In this document: piece after piece, positions 1-11,768 of the stretch | How the letters are laid out: each line of letters begins with the position of its first letter | Position numbering within the stretch: the first letter of the stretch is position 1 | Source: Gnetum montanum | Taxonomy: Eukaryota; Streptophyta; Gnetopsida; Gnetales; Gnetaceae | DNA: 64,000 nucleotides | Reading direction: 5' to 3' | NCBI GenBank assembly: GCA_015680685.1 | Contig: MNCI01015903.1 | Span: 89,944 to 153,943, forward strand | The notes under the pieces: model-generated | What the model was told of the DNA's origin: nothing | Database searches by the model: none | Seen by the model: only the letters and a program-made list of their open reading frames with translations | Translations under genes and position numbers: made by a program

Positions 1-338
1 ATAGGTTCAAGGTGTGTGCAGCAAGTGGGAACGGATACTAGTGCTAGGATGATTAGAACTTAGTTAGTAATTAGTTAATGAAAGCTAGTCATTTAGTTCT
101 CTTCACCTTTCCCTATTAGCATAGGCGTTAAAAAGATAAAAGATATAAAAATCATATACCTCAAGCTTACTTAACCATACAACCATGACAATACAAGTAA
201 TCTTGGGAAGACAGTGATTGATTAACCTTAAGTGTTTCATTAGGGCACGTAAGCATTTAGTCCTTGGAGTTCGACTAGATCGCGCGTGAGACACTCATAT
301 TCGTATGGTTGAGTGTAGGGGCACCTTGCCACTCATCA
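1..338 (+). repeat. 3' end of an Athila-like (family C) LTR
   Basis: The reverse complement of this stretch aligns by eye with the sequence starting at 40,160. Shared blocks include TGATGAGTGG at the terminus, ACCATACGA, and GATCTAGTCGAA followed by TCCA. A later T-rich stretch around GTATATGA also matches. The terminus reads CCACTCATCA (329-338), a normal LTR end in CA. No primer site follows it; the next bases belong to a decayed family A element on the other strand. I therefore read it as the 3' LTR, or a fragment, of an element lying left of the window. The start is cut by the window edge. Confidence 0.6.
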
Positions 339-429
339 CCATCTTAGGACATAAAATCATGATTCATCTCAAATGGGCTTTTACTAATGGTAACATAAAA
401 AAAATTATTGTATAAAAATTTAGCATGAA

Positions 430-745
430 ATAATAAGTTTTTCCACTTGTTTGACTATCCATCACACAAACATCTCAATATGTTTTGTCATTAAAGTAAA
501 CTCTTTCGGCAATAAGTAATGTCTCCAATGCTTAATTTCTTGAAGAATAACATACAACTCCTTCTCATGTATGCTATATTTTTTCCTTAACTCATTCAAA
601 TGTTTAGGAAAGAAAGAAATAGGTCTACCTTCTTATGAAAGTACCCCACTAATGGTAGCTTCACTTGTATCCACCTCCACTTGAAAAAGATTCTAAAAAT
701 TTAGAATTGCAAGAACTGGTTCACTAGTCATTTTTCCTTTCCATT
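430..745 (-). pseudogene. Family A RNase H remnant
   Basis: The minus strand reads VEVDTSEATISGVLS, then EGRPISFFPKHLNELRKKYS, then EKELYVILQEIKHWRHYL, the standard plant gypsy RNase H order. Stops interrupt it, two of them at positions that usually hold asparagine/aspartate or glutamine. The frame is lost below about 430 and no integrase follows before the junction near 340. Confidence 0.75.
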
Positions 746-1004
746 AGTTAAAGCTCCCTTGGGTTTCATTATCCCATCTGAAATCTTTATTTATTTTTAA
801 CAAAGTAAACATAGATCATGAAATACTAAAATTTTTTGATGAATCATCTATAGAAATGATCTTACCTTCCCAACATTCTTAGTAGTTGGCCAATTCCTAA
901 TAGTCTTTACCTTGTTAGGTTCCATTCAAATTTTGTTTTTGGAAATCACATGCCCTAAATATCTAATTTACCTTTAAAATAAATAACTTTTCTTCACTTT
1001 GATC

Positions 1005-1490
1005 ACATATTATGTCTTCTCCAACTTAAGGTATACCATCTTAAAGTGATCCAAGTGCTCTTCCTCATTAGAACTATATACCAAATTATTGTTAAAAAAG
1101 GTAACATACCACTTAGCAATAAATTCCTTCAATACATCATGCATCAAACTCATGAATGTAGCATTTACATTTGTGAGCCTAAATGGCATCACCAACCACT
1201 CAAACAATCCATTTGGTATCTTGAAAGATATCTTTCACTCATCACGAGGCCTATGTCTAATTTGATGGTAACCATTCTTCAAATGAATTTTGCTAAAAAT
1301 ATTTGTATTGGTAAGGACATTAAGGATATCATCCATCATTGAAATAGGAAAGCTATACATCATTGTTATCCTGTTCACCATCCTAGAATCAATTCAAATA
1401 TGTCGTTCATTACTATCCTTCTTTGGTAGTAGCACCACTAGAATTGCATAAGGTGAAATGGATTTCATCATGAAGCCATTTATAAGTAAC
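1005..1490 (-). pseudogene. Family A reverse transcriptase remnant, active site destroyed
   Basis: The minus strand reads through fingers and palm motifs: VLLPKKD, DSRMVNRITM, FSKIHLKNGYHQI, FKIPNGLFEWLVMPFRLTN and then the active site. The catalytic box should read (Y/F)xDD, but 1,088-1,099 reads FFNN, so both aspartates are now asparagine. A working enzyme would copy element RNA into DNA in the particle. Stops also occur upstream. The 65-codon open piece 1,207-1,010 ends shortly after the active site. Confidence 0.85.
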
Positions 1491-2007
1491 TCATTTTATT
1501 ACATTTGAAAATTTACCCTTTGATTCAGTGTCATCTTGTAAGCTCTCTTATTTGGAATGGTAGTACTAGGAATAAAATGAAGCTGATGTTGTACATTTCA
1601 TTAGTGGTAATTCATCCAATTTCCCCTTGAACATCTTGAGAAATTTCTCCTTCAAGCCTAGAACACTTATTGGAAGTTCAGCCTATACATCATCATGGTT
1701 AGAAGTGATTGTTAATACAACAAAAAATCCAAAACTTGTTTCATCATGTTCCTTAATGTATTTTCTCTCTCATATAATGATTAAGGAAGCACTAAGTGAG
1801 CTTTTTTGCCTTAATTGTTCACTTGTCATGAGAATCAACTCATGGATTCCATTAGATCTAGTTATATTACATACATTTCTTACTTTATCATTGAGCACCA
1901 TTGTCAAAATTCCAAGGTCTATTAAAAATTACATCAATATAATTTACTAGAATCACATCACACTTTACAACATTATGAAAACTCCAAATTTTAAACTTCA
2001 AAGTACA

Positions 2008-2271
2008 TTATTCTCTCATCTCTTGAGAGAAATATATAGATAAGAAATGCACCTTATAGGGTTTAAGACAAAGATTAGTTACCAAACCCAATCTAGCAAT
2101 TATCCTAGAAGAAATAATATTTTCTTGGGCTCCCCCATCAATCAAAATATGAATCAATTCTCTACTAAGAAAACATATAGCTCTAGTTTGAAATAACAAT
2201 TTCCCAGTAGGATAATCTTCTCTATTCATATTCCCCATGAATGCATAAGAATTTAATTCATAAGCTTCCAT
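2008..2271 (-). pseudogene. Family A aspartic protease remnant
   Basis: An 87-codon open stretch on the minus strand contains LIDGGAQENIIS at residues 43-54, followed by RLGL and a KPYKV stretch. This is the retropepsin pattern of plant gypsy elements that use D-G-G-S/A instead of D-S/T-G. The catalytic aspartate (residue 45, near 2,139) is kept. Protease normally cuts the gag-pol polyprotein in the virus-like particle. It lies directly after gag and before the reverse transcriptase. Confidence 0.7.
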
Positions 2272-2289
2272 AATCTTGGGAGTATTAGG

Positions 2290-3477
2290 ATTACCTCTCT
2301 AAAGATCTTGGCTTGATGTCTCCTCCACCTCCATGGTTTGTACATTTTTGCCCTTGGCTGCCTTGTATTCCCATTGCCTTGTGCATCTTGGATGAGCTGT
2401 TGTCTTGACCCTTGTCTTCTTTGCCTTGGTTTTTCTTGTCTTTACCCTTGTTATCACTCTTATATATTTTCTTATCATGATTTCCATCTTTGTCTTCAGA
2501 TTTGGACTTGAATCCCTTCTCAAACTTGGATCCTTTCTCCTTCCCCTTAAAATATTTTTTGCTCACGTTTTTGCATCTGCTTAATTTCTTTTTAGCGTTA
2601 AGTGATAAATCTTAAGCCTCATCAAGGGTTTTTGGATCATGAAAAAATAACTCCTATTGATACATCATTTTTAAAACTTCTAATAAGATTGAAGCTTGTT
2701 CATACTCCTTCTAATTCACTTTAGCTTAATGGAATAGATTAAAAAATTTGATGTAGAATTCTTTAATATATTTATCACCTTACCTTTGAAATTTCAACTT
2801 CATAATGGTCTCTTACCTTTGATGAGATTGTTCAAATTTTATTCTTAACCTATATTTAATTAGATTCCAATCTCTAATGGATTGTCCATTTTGTCTTACA
2901 TAACTTTAGGACTCCTTTTTCCATCAAGTAGAAGTCATCCCTTCTAATTTGGATTTAACAATAGGTACTGTCAAGTTATTTGGCACCTCTTCCAACTCAA
3001 AGTACTTATCAAGTACCTTCAGATAACTTTAAAAATCATTGGTGTCATCTATACCATTGAAAGTCTTCAACTCAACATATGTAAGTCTTGTAGCATTATG
3101 GAATGCTCTAGTAAGGCTTGTTTCATCTTCTTGATCTACATTTTCAAGAGAAGAAGTAGTTACCATTGTTGGATCCCTAAAAATTCTCATATGAGGAATA
3201 GGATTCTCTACCATTGGAATCCTTAGCTAATGGATTTCTATACTCCCATAGCTAGACTATTCTTCCTCATCATCTCCTCTATCTTCACTTGGTTATGAAA
3301 GTTCTTCATTTGAATGTGAATGCTTATTACTTTCACATGTCTAGATATAGCTATGAATAGAACTCTTGTCTACCTTTGCATTGATTTCATCCAATTGAGA
3401 AACCATTAGTTGGAAGGTAGACTTCATGATCTCCATGTTTCTATTTAGGGCTTGTACCTATTTCTTCTTAGGAGCCA
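2290..3477 (-). pseudogene. gag: Family A gag remnant
   Basis: The minus-strand frame starts ATGGCTCCTAAGAAG at 3,477 (Met-Ala-Pro-Lys-Lys), some 50 bases after the primer site, which fits a gag start. An acidic stretch (DDEEE) follows. Next comes the core near 3,070-2,800, with FNGIDDTNDF then SYLKVLDKYFELEEVPNN, which matches the plant gypsy capsid pattern. The C-terminal part (2,566-2,291) is very rich in lysine, as expected for the RNA-binding end, but I see no clear CCHC knuckle. Several in-frame stops, including one a few codons after the start, rule out a working protein. Confidence 0.7.
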
Positions 3478-3527
3478 TTTGTATTTGATAAAATTCTTTA
3501 ACCAAATTCAAGCAACAATCAATCAAA

Positions 3528-3540
3528 AGATTCAATACCA
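3528..3540 (-). promoter_or_regulatory. Primer-binding site, tRNA-Met type, decayed
   Basis: The minus strand reads TGGTATTGAATCT between the LTR and gag. The usual plant initiator-Met primer site is TGGTATCAGAGC. The second copy at 7,997-8,008 reads TGGTATTAGACC, and the two together point to that ancestor. Confidence 0.55.
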
Positions 3541-3554
3541 AGAATTACTAGATT

Positions 3555-4033
3555 TGCTTCACCCCAATATTAAATCACCTTCTAACACTAAATCTAGATA
3601 TTATGAAAAGATAAAAATATGCTAAAAAATAAAATAATCACTCACAACACTCACACGATGCTTTGATGTTTTCCTTTTTTTACCTTGTCTCAGTTGTTTT
3701 TAAACTAAGAATAACAATTCTATGGAAATGTCATATTCTTGGTTGAGATGTCTCCTAATGTAGTTGAGATGTCTTGGCTTGTCCTAAGACATCTTAGTAA
3801 CTTGTGTAAGGCCTCATATTGATTTGAGATATCTCCTCTCCAAGGAGACATCTCACCCAAGATGTGTGCAAAAATTCCTAAGAAGTTTTTTCACATCCAA
3901 GACATCTCTCTTGAGAGCTTAGATCTTAGATAAGATGATTCCATGGCCTCCAAGATGCCTCCATGGAGCTTGGACATAGTAAAAATAGACATGTAAGAAA
4001 AAGAATAAGGGAATCACAAGAGGTATTCCTACA
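3555..4033 (-). repeat. 5' LTR of family A copy 1
   Basis: The stretch is bounded on the plus strand by TG (3,555) and by CCTACA (ending 4,033), so on the minus strand it starts TGTAGG and ends in CA. The start matches that of the second copy at 8,934 (TGTAGGGACACC there, TGTAGGAATACC here). It is about 430 bp shorter than the second copy, so a piece has been lost. The interior carries repeated near-palindromes of the type GAGATGTCTC. Confidence 0.65.
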
Positions 4034-6705
4034 CCAAATAAGTAGATAGAGATTAATCTAGAGATTAGAATAGATAACTCAATGACCATCATAGAAGGAA
4101 TCTAGATGATCATGATAAGGAAAACTCTTGATAAGCATCTTGATAGTGATAGAGAAAAAGATAGAGATAAAGATAAAGTAAGGAAAGAAGGTGTAGAAGA
4201 GAACTTAGAAGAGACCACCATGATTGGGTAGATATATACCATGAATATGATTATGATATGCCTAGTAATGATGACCCCTTATTTAATATAAATATTATGA
4301 TCTAAATATGTAAGGTAGTGAGTATTTCTTATAAACATTAGAAGGAGAGTTACATCAAATGACTAGATATGAATAATATTTGAAAATTTGAGAGAGGATA
4401 AAACTTGTGTCTACATCATTAGCTATAGGCCTTCCATCCTATCTACACCTTGCAAAACATTGAGAACAAATGAGAAAAACAATGAAATGTTTAAGGATGT
4501 TGATCAAAGAAGTTGAAAGCTACTATTGATTATTGGAGCCTAACTATATTCATTGATAATATATAATGCTTGAGTTATTCAATGAATAGTACTAAACCTG
4601 TTTCAGAATATCCAATTTGAAAAAACACTTATAAGGATGAAAGCAAGGAAATCATGAATCCAATGATGTAGCCCTAGGTAGGTACTACTCTTTGTTGTAT
4701 CAATGCCTAGGTTATGATTTTTCATAGAAGGATTAGCTTTATCATTTTATAGTTGGACTTTGAAATAGAATTAGAGAGACCTTTGGGATATATGCCCAAG
4801 GGATACTATTAAAATAAAGAGTTCATTGGCTCTAAAGGTTCATTGATAAGTGGTCAAGGAAGAAGGAGAACTACATGAATGAGAAAGTGTAGAAGAATGT
4901 AATAGGAACCTATCTATTCATAAGAAGAATGTTCATGCTTATGATTTACAAGAGGAAGAGTCTACTCTTAACAAAATGGCTCATTGAAAGATCTTGTCAA
5001 TGTATAAGTCTATCATAGAAATCACAATAAAAGTTAATAAAATATGGAAGTTAATGAATGAAAAATTTGCATCCATCTTGAATATTATGGAGAAATGAAT
5101 TAATTAGACAAGAGTAAGTGATCAAGATAGAAGATTAAACAAGGACAAGAAAGTAGGAAATGTCACTTATTGGCAAAAGAAAAAAAAAATTAATAGTAGC
5201 AAAGTTTGTAGGTTCATACTCAAAAGAAGATGATGAATGTGATATGTACTAGTATGAATATCCAAAGTGTTGGTTCCTTGGCATGTTACATATACAAGAA
5301 TCTAGAACCTATTCTTTAAACTAAAAACTTGTAAAGAAAAAGATACCTAAGAAATTGCCTTATTTGCAAGGTAATTTTAGGTAGTCCTATCAACAATAGT
5401 ACTATTTGAGTAGGGATTTTCTCAACCTCAAGAGTATTATTAGTAGTAGTGGAAAAATGCATAATCATGGTGGATGCTATTACTAAGGAAAAATGCTTTT
5501 ATGACCATTTGGACACTTATGGTTACTAAATTAAATAGCCTATTTCTTCTAATGGTCCTATTGCTTATGCCTCTATTTACTTTTTTTATCCTCCAGAATA
5601 TCATCATAACCTAATACCTCATGTTGAATCATTAGCATATATCTCACTTCATTCCTTCCATTCTTATTATCACTCATTCATTCCTCTCCCATCTAGATAC
5701 CATCATCAATATAGAAAGAGTTTCCATTAAAACCCATTCATAAGAATATCACTTTTAGTAAGCCTAGGAAGTCCCCCTTCTTCAAGATGATTTTCATGCC
5801 TACTAAGGAAGCTAGTAGACCTGTGAGCTTACCAAGACTATCGCTGGGCTTGAATAATGCAAATTTCTTTCTTACATTAATGCCTTCTAATCCTATGTTA
5901 AAGCTAATAATCATTGCTACCTAAGAGTAAATTATAAGAATTATCATCCTTACACTTGTTATTGAAGACTAGATTAAAGTGGGTGCTCTTTCAAAGAATA
6001 AAATGAACCTTGAAAGTCCTCTTATATATTTGCAAATCATAAGATATCCTCAAAATAAAGCTCTATAAGACTCAATTTTAGGCATGAACCTCATTTCACA
6101 AGAAAACATACAAAGACTAAAACTTGTCCCTAATGAAGAAAAATAAAATTAAGTTAGAGCTTATAGTTTATTACATCATTATTTCCTTGGGATAGGTTGA
6201 TGATATGATGGCCATAATTAATGGGTGGTCATATCTATCTAATTTCTTAGTGATCCACATGGGTAATGGCAAAGGAAAAATTTCATCATTATGAGAAGAA
6301 TGTGACTTAACACCATTGATGCTAAGCTGATTATTAGAGACCTATCATTGGAGCTTGCTAAGGAAAATGAGCACAACATCATGGAAAAGTAACGCATTAC
6401 ATGCATCATCTACAATAATACCAAGTATAACTATGTGTAGAAGGTGTGAAGCATTAAACATATAGAGATTCCAACATGTACTAATTGAGAAGAAGAGATG
6501 TGTGTGTAGAGGTACTTGTACACAACAACCACTAAATAGGAAGGCATCTACTGGATGATAATAGAAGAAAGCTAAAAATTTAAAATATGTATAAAATCAA
6601 CTAAAAATATGACTAGATAATATGTGGATAAGTTGGATGAGATGAAAATGATTAGACACTAACTTTTCTAAGTAGGGCTCAAGTAAGAGGAGGACATGGA
6701 TTTAA
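4034..6705 (+). pseudogene. Athila-like copy C1: gag and protease remnants
   Basis: This is plus-strand coding debris with stops every few codons. At about 4,350-4,450 the reading LDMNNI, then KFERG, then LQNIENK matches gag of copies C3 and C4 (IPKFERGYN, CAL, NENEW there). At about 5,960-6,160 it reads ESPLIYLQII, then DSILGMNLIS and RLKLV, a retropepsin whose D-S/T-G box is spoiled. The C-terminal protease part runs on to about 6,690 and parallels 19,020-19,460 of C2. The left edge abuts the family A LTR exactly at 4,034. The right edge meets another family A copy near 6,705, and the same element seems to resume at 8,935. Confidence 0.65.
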
Positions 6706-7960
6706 AAATAAAATGCACAAGAATTTAATTTAGAAACTTCCTCAATCTTGGGAGCATTAGGATTACCTCTATGAATATCTTGGCTTGATTTCTCCCTCGC
6801 CTCCATGGTGTGCATATATTTACCCTTTGCTACCTTGTGAAGTGGAAAATTGCATTACTTGTGTTCTCATTCTTCATACTTGAAGCATTGAATCTTGGAT
6901 GAGCTGTTCCCTTAACCCTTGCCTTCTTTGTCTTAGTCCTTCTTGGCTTTACTCTTGTCATCATCCTTCTATATCTTCATATCATGACTACCATCTTTGT
7001 CTTTAAATTTGGACTTGAATCTCTTCTCAAATTTGGATCCCATTTCCTTTCCCTTGGAAGTTTATTTGCTCCTATTTCTAAATCCACTTAATTTCTTTTC
7101 AGCCTTGACTACTAAATCTTGAGCCTCATCAAGAGTTTATGGCTCATGAAAAGGTAACTCCTATTGATACATCATTTTTAAAGCTCCTAATAAGATTGAA
7201 GGTTGTTCATACTCCCAATTCACTTTAGCTTAATGGAATAGATCAAAAATTAAATGTAGAATTGTTTAAGATCTTTGTCACCTTGCCTTGGAAATTTTAA
7301 CTTTATAATGTGTCTTCAAATTTTCTTTTCAACCTATATTTCACTAGATTTCAATTTCTAATTTGTTGATCATTTTTTCTTACATAATTTTAGAACATAT
7401 TTTTCCAATAAGTAGAAGCCATAGCTTCTAATTTGGATTCACCAATAGGTATTCTTACATTATGAGGTACCTGTTCCATCTCAAAGTACTTGTTAAGTTC
7501 CTTTAGACAACTTGAAAAATCATTGGTTCCATCTACACCATTAAAATCCTTGAACTCAATGTTCAAAAGTCTTGCAAAATTATGGAATGCTTTTGCAAGC
7601 CTTGCCTCATCTTATTCATCTAGCTTGCCAAGAGAAGAAGTAGTTGCCACTATTAGAGCCCTTAGAATTATCATATGAGAAATAGGATTCTTTTTCATTG
7701 GAATCCATAGTTAATTAATTCCAATACTTCCATAGCTAGATTTATCTTTCTTATCATTCCCTCCACCTAGCTATGAAAATTCTTCATCATCATCTGAATG
7801 TGAATGCTCATTATTTTTATGTGTTGAAATATGATTAGGTTTGACATTCTTGTCTATCTTTGTATTGATTTCATCCAATTGAGCAAGCATCAGTTGAAAG
7901 GAAGAAATCATGCTATTCATGTTTCTATTTAGTGCTTGAAACTATTTTCTTATTTGACAA
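6706..7960 (-). pseudogene. gag: Family A copy 2 gag remnant
   Basis: The reverse strand carries the same gag as 2,290-3,477, with lysine-rich C-terminal and acidic N-terminal parts in the same order. The start region differs: the Met-Ala-Pro codons of copy 1 are no longer readable. Stops and shifts are scattered throughout. The plus-strand 62-codon open stretch at 7,490-7,678 is only a shadow of it. Confidence 0.65.
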
Positions 7961-7996
7961 AATCCTTAAATAAGTACAAGAAAAAATCAACTAAAA

Positions 7997-8008
7997 GGTC
8001 TAATACCA
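7997..8008 (-). promoter_or_regulatory. Primer-binding site, tRNA-Met type, decayed
   Basis: The minus strand reads TGGTATTAGACC, two mismatches from TGGTATCAGAGC, between the LTR end and gag. Its place matches the site at 3,528-3,540 in copy 1. Confidence 0.6.
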
Positions 8009-8028
8009 ATAATTAGCTAGAACAAGTT

Positions 8029-8934
8029 TACTTCAATGAAAAATCACCTTCAATTCTGCTAAATTTAGATATTATGAAAAGATAAACAATATGTTAGAAA
8101 ACAAGAAAACTAGCTATCTTTAATTATTGAAAGTAAAGATTATAATAGGGTTCCACAACCCACAATCATCAAAAACTCTATCAATACTCAAACAATGTTG
8201 CAAAGCACGAGGCTCTACAATTACACAATGATTGTGCTTAATTCAAGAAAAAAATGATGGGAAATCTCTTCCATAACTTAGGATTGAGATCTCAACACAT
8301 AAGTACAAAAGAGACACTAGGCCAACATATACAGTATTGACCAAGAGATACATGCAAACTTATGCACTCTTTATATGTGCTCTCATGACTTTCCACTCTT
8401 ATCTCATGGCCATACAAGCATGAAACAATACTCATATTTATTGACACAATAAGAAAAAAAGTGTAGAAAAACTTTTTCAAACTTGACTTGAATATCTTAT
8501 AATGTTTCTATCATTTTCCATATCTTCTTGACTATTTTTTGAATCAGAATAGAAAATTTTGGAAGTTTCCTTGACCATATAGGTTGTCTTTGATCCTTTT
8601 GGAACATTTCGCTAATAAACACATCTATTAGGAGAGACATCTCCTAAGTTTGAGAGACATCTCCTTCATTGGTGAGGCATCTCCTCCTAGTTGAGATGTC
8701 TCACCTAGGATGTCACAGAAATTTGATAGACGTCTCCTTTAATATGTCTTCACTCTGAAGAGATGTCTTTACAATTTTCAAGATGTTTCCTGCATGTGCC
8801 AAATGTCTCTTGTGAAGTCCTAGTTCTTGGCAAAAATATTTCCTGCATGTTCCAGATGTCTTCACAAAGCCTAAAACTTGTCAAAAATCACATGTAGGGA
8901 AGACAACAAGGGGATTAGAACAGGTGTCCCTACA
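8029..8934 (-). repeat. LTR of family A copy 2
   Basis: The LTR starts on the minus strand with TGTAGGGACACC at 8,934 and ends next to the primer site near 8,029, where the expected TG has become TA on the plus strand. It is about 906 bp, close to full length, against 479 bp in copy 1. The part near 8,630-8,770 holds several GAGACATCTC / GAGATGTCTC blocks. Confidence 0.6.
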
Positions 8935-9680
8935 CCATAACCATATTTAGGTTGCTTTGAAAGACTAGCCCAACATTATCTTCATGAGTTTTTAGGGAAC
9001 ATTTGCATACCAAAAGATGTCTTTCAACCTAGGTAATGTTCATGTAATATTTTAATGCATAGTTCTTTAAATCTCATAGAAGTAGATTGGAAATGGTATT
9101 AAAGTATTTATGGATTTCTTTTCCACTTATGGCTCAAACTTCAAATAAGCCTTGGAATGCTTAGTACAATTAGTTAAAAGATATGTTGAAACTAATTTAA
9201 AGCTCACTTGGTAAAATAATCATCTCATGGTCTAGGAGAACATTATGCTTGGACATTGCAGTTTTGATAGAAAAATTAAGGAGAAGTTAGAAAAGATTAA
9301 AGTAATCAAAATAAAAATGCAAGGACCTTAAATAGTAAAGAATGTGAGGTCCTTCATTGGATACATATGCTTCCACAAGTGCTTCATTTAAAAGTTTTTC
9401 AAACTTGTCAAATCATTCATAGATCTAACAAAGAAAGATATATCATTTATCTGTATGGAAGAGTGTGAGAAGCATTTTAAATTATTGAAGTAGAGGCTTG
9501 TGAACACACCAATGATACAAGCACCACATTGGTCTAGATCATTTTACATCATAATGGATACATCTAATTATGATTTGGGAATTCATGCTCATATAGCTAG
9601 ATGACAAAAAATAATTATACTACATTCACTATGCAAGAAAAAGCATTGTAGGTGCATAATTAATAGGGATCCTACTAGTT
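8935..9680 (+). pseudogene. C1 reverse transcriptase / RNase H remnant
   Basis: The plus strand reads EVDWKWY with a shift, then VFMDFFSTYGSNF at 9,104-9,142. This is the Athila palm motif V-F-M-D-D-F with the second aspartate turned to phenylalanine (FMDF, 9,107-9,118). Next come ETNLKLTW, a VRSFIGYICFHKCFI thumb motif and KSFIDLTKKDISFI. The start of the tethered RNase H follows (DTSNYDLGIHAHIAR near 9,560). The 5' half of the domain is missing at the junction with the family A LTR at 8,934. No integrase follows. Confidence 0.7.
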
Positions 9681-11753
9681 TTGGTTCAATTGTATTTATC
9701 ATATGGAAATAGTGTGATCTGGTTGTAAGCTTTAAAGACGATGTTGATTGAATTGCCCAAAACACTCATGTATGTTGTTACGTTTAAGACATATAAAAGA
9801 TAATATGATACATATGATGCATATAATACAATGAATACCCATGTTAGCACAATGGGGGTATTGAGAGAATATTTATAATTTTTATGGATTTTATAATTAT
9901 AAGAATAAAATAAATATAAAAACACATGCCTTACAATCCCTCATGAAGATAGGTGTAATGCTCATGTTGTAATCCCTCTTGTGCATAGGTGCAACACCAC
10001 ACATGAAATGCAATAAAATAGATCTTAGTTACAACCTCAATGGCCTAACATGATGCCATATAGTTATTATCTTCTTGGACAAGGATGAATCATCATAGCT
10101 TATGAAAATAATAATTAAATAAATATTTTTAGTATTTTAATATTATATAACATTTTTGATTTTTTATATGTTTAAAGCATCAATGGTGGAATAAGAAAAA
10201 ATCATAATATTTATTTACCATGCAAACACTTGACTTTGCATTGACCAAATGATTTAAGGATACATAAGCATGGTAGCACTTTGATAGAGTTTAGCCACAC
10301 TTTAGAAAGTAATGACTTTAAAGACATATACAAACAAGAAAAGGAATCAACTTATCCAAGGGAGGAAGAGCTTTTCATACAAACCAAATACCACTTGGTC
10401 AAAAAAAAAAATAAAAATCAAAGTTATGCTTAATATAGGTGTGAGAGCTCATCCCAAGTATTTATAGTTTTTGCATGTAAATGAAGAAGTTTTGTTAGTG
10501 CATAGGCATCAAAAAAGATCTATTAACATAGCTTGAGTTGATACTAATCACATGAAAGGTAAAGAAGCCCAAAACTAGCCTAGAGGGGGTACATTAGTGT
10601 CCTTGTGATGACGTAGGAGGTGCATTGACATATGGTAGTTAGTGCATTTTCCCCAAATCATACTTTGTACAAACAATTTTAGATGAAATATTTAACTTAA
10701 GGGAGTATACCAAAAGGATCAAAGGACATTTGAATGAAGTTGAAATCATTCTAGAGAGTTTGGAATCATGCACACAACTCAAAGTATAACACAGGAGGCT
10801 AGGTTACATCTTGGAAGGCCAAGAATCTCAACTGAGGATGCTAGACTATAAATAAATGATACATGAAAGACTTCCCAAATATAGGACCTATAATTAACTT
10901 AGAAATTACATTTGGATGTCTCATCATTCCTCCAAAAGTAAATAAAGCTAGTTCCATAGCTTTAAAATCCAAGACATAAAAATAAGAACTATATACATGA
11001 TAAGATCAATGCAAAGGAATTACAAATGTACAATATAGATCATGACTATGTTACACTACAAGACATCTTAAAGAAGTACCATGAAGTGGTGGAAGAGGAT
11101 AAAACCCCTTGACATATCTGCATGGAATAGGAAGAAGTTGAAAAATAGGTCTTTGCTACACATCATTTGAATCTAGTGACTGATGTTGTTTTTTCTCTTC
11201 TTTTGGGACTGGTGGTTCTCTTGCAAGACCATAGACCAAGAATTGAGATCTTTCAATATTCTTCCAAGTAGGTCTACAAAATCCTAAATACAATCACCTA
11301 AGCATGATGAGCGATGAAAATGCTAAAAATTAAGTGAGATCCCTAAGGCATTATACTACCATTACAAAAAACGGTCATGGGAATAATAATAAGTATAACT
11401 CTTAGGGACATGAGAGAAACATAATCATAACTATGGTATGAAGATGTGCACGGGTAAGTAAAATTTAGATAGAAAAAATTTAAATAACCATCAAAATTAC
11501 AAAGTACATACCTAAATCCATGCCTCTCCCTCATAACTGAGGTACAAGACATCTAGTTTGAATCACATGAGAAATGGAAATGGAAAGAATAAGAAGAAAA
11601 AACACTCATGAAAATCCAAATAATCCAACTAAGCATCAAAATAAATAAACTACAAAAGAAAGCAAGAAGATTAAAATATTAAAATATTATCTTAGATAAC
11701 ATCCAATCTAATGGGGTTAGAAAAATGAAAAATAGAAAAAGTAATCCAAGGTT
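9681..11753. other. AT-rich spacer, no gene recognised
   Basis: Only short open stretches occur here and none has a familiar motif. A small tandem duplication of about 40 bp lies near 9,928-10,005 (CAATCCCTCATG, then AATCCCTCTTGTG, each followed by a CATAGGTG-like stretch). It is probably old transposon non-coding sequence, but I cannot assign it. Confidence 0.4.
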
Positions 11754-11768
11754 AAACAAATAACTATA
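11754..11768. repeat. Target-site duplication, left copy
   Basis: AAACAAATAACTATA is identical to 12,570-12,584. It marks the left border of the retroposed insert. Confidence 0.85.

Larger units (their letters stand above)
340..4033 (-). mobile_element. Decayed Ty3/gypsy element, family A, copy 1
   Basis: On the minus strand the order is LTR (4,033-3,555), Met-type primer site, gag, protease, reverse transcriptase and RNase H, the Ty3/gypsy order. Integrase and the 3' LTR are missing because the element breaks off near 340 against a family C LTR end. All reading frames carry stops and shifts. The reverse transcriptase and RNase H motifs resemble plant chromoviruses, but without the integrase and chromodomain the clade stays open. 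Confidence 0.75.
6706..8934 (-). mobile_element. Family A copy 2 (LTR plus gag only), probably nested in C1
   Basis: This is a second, independently decayed copy of the LTR, leader and gag of family A. The gag C-terminal region (6,750-7,080) repeats 2,275-2,560 almost phrase by phrase. The N-terminal half (7,400-7,700) repeats the stretch that in copy 1 holds FNGIDDTNDF. It stops within the gag/protease border near 6,705, so protease and polymerase are absent. Plus-strand Athila-like coding lies on both sides: protease to the left, reverse transcriptase to the right. That order suggests the A copy was inserted into C1. Confidence 0.65.
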
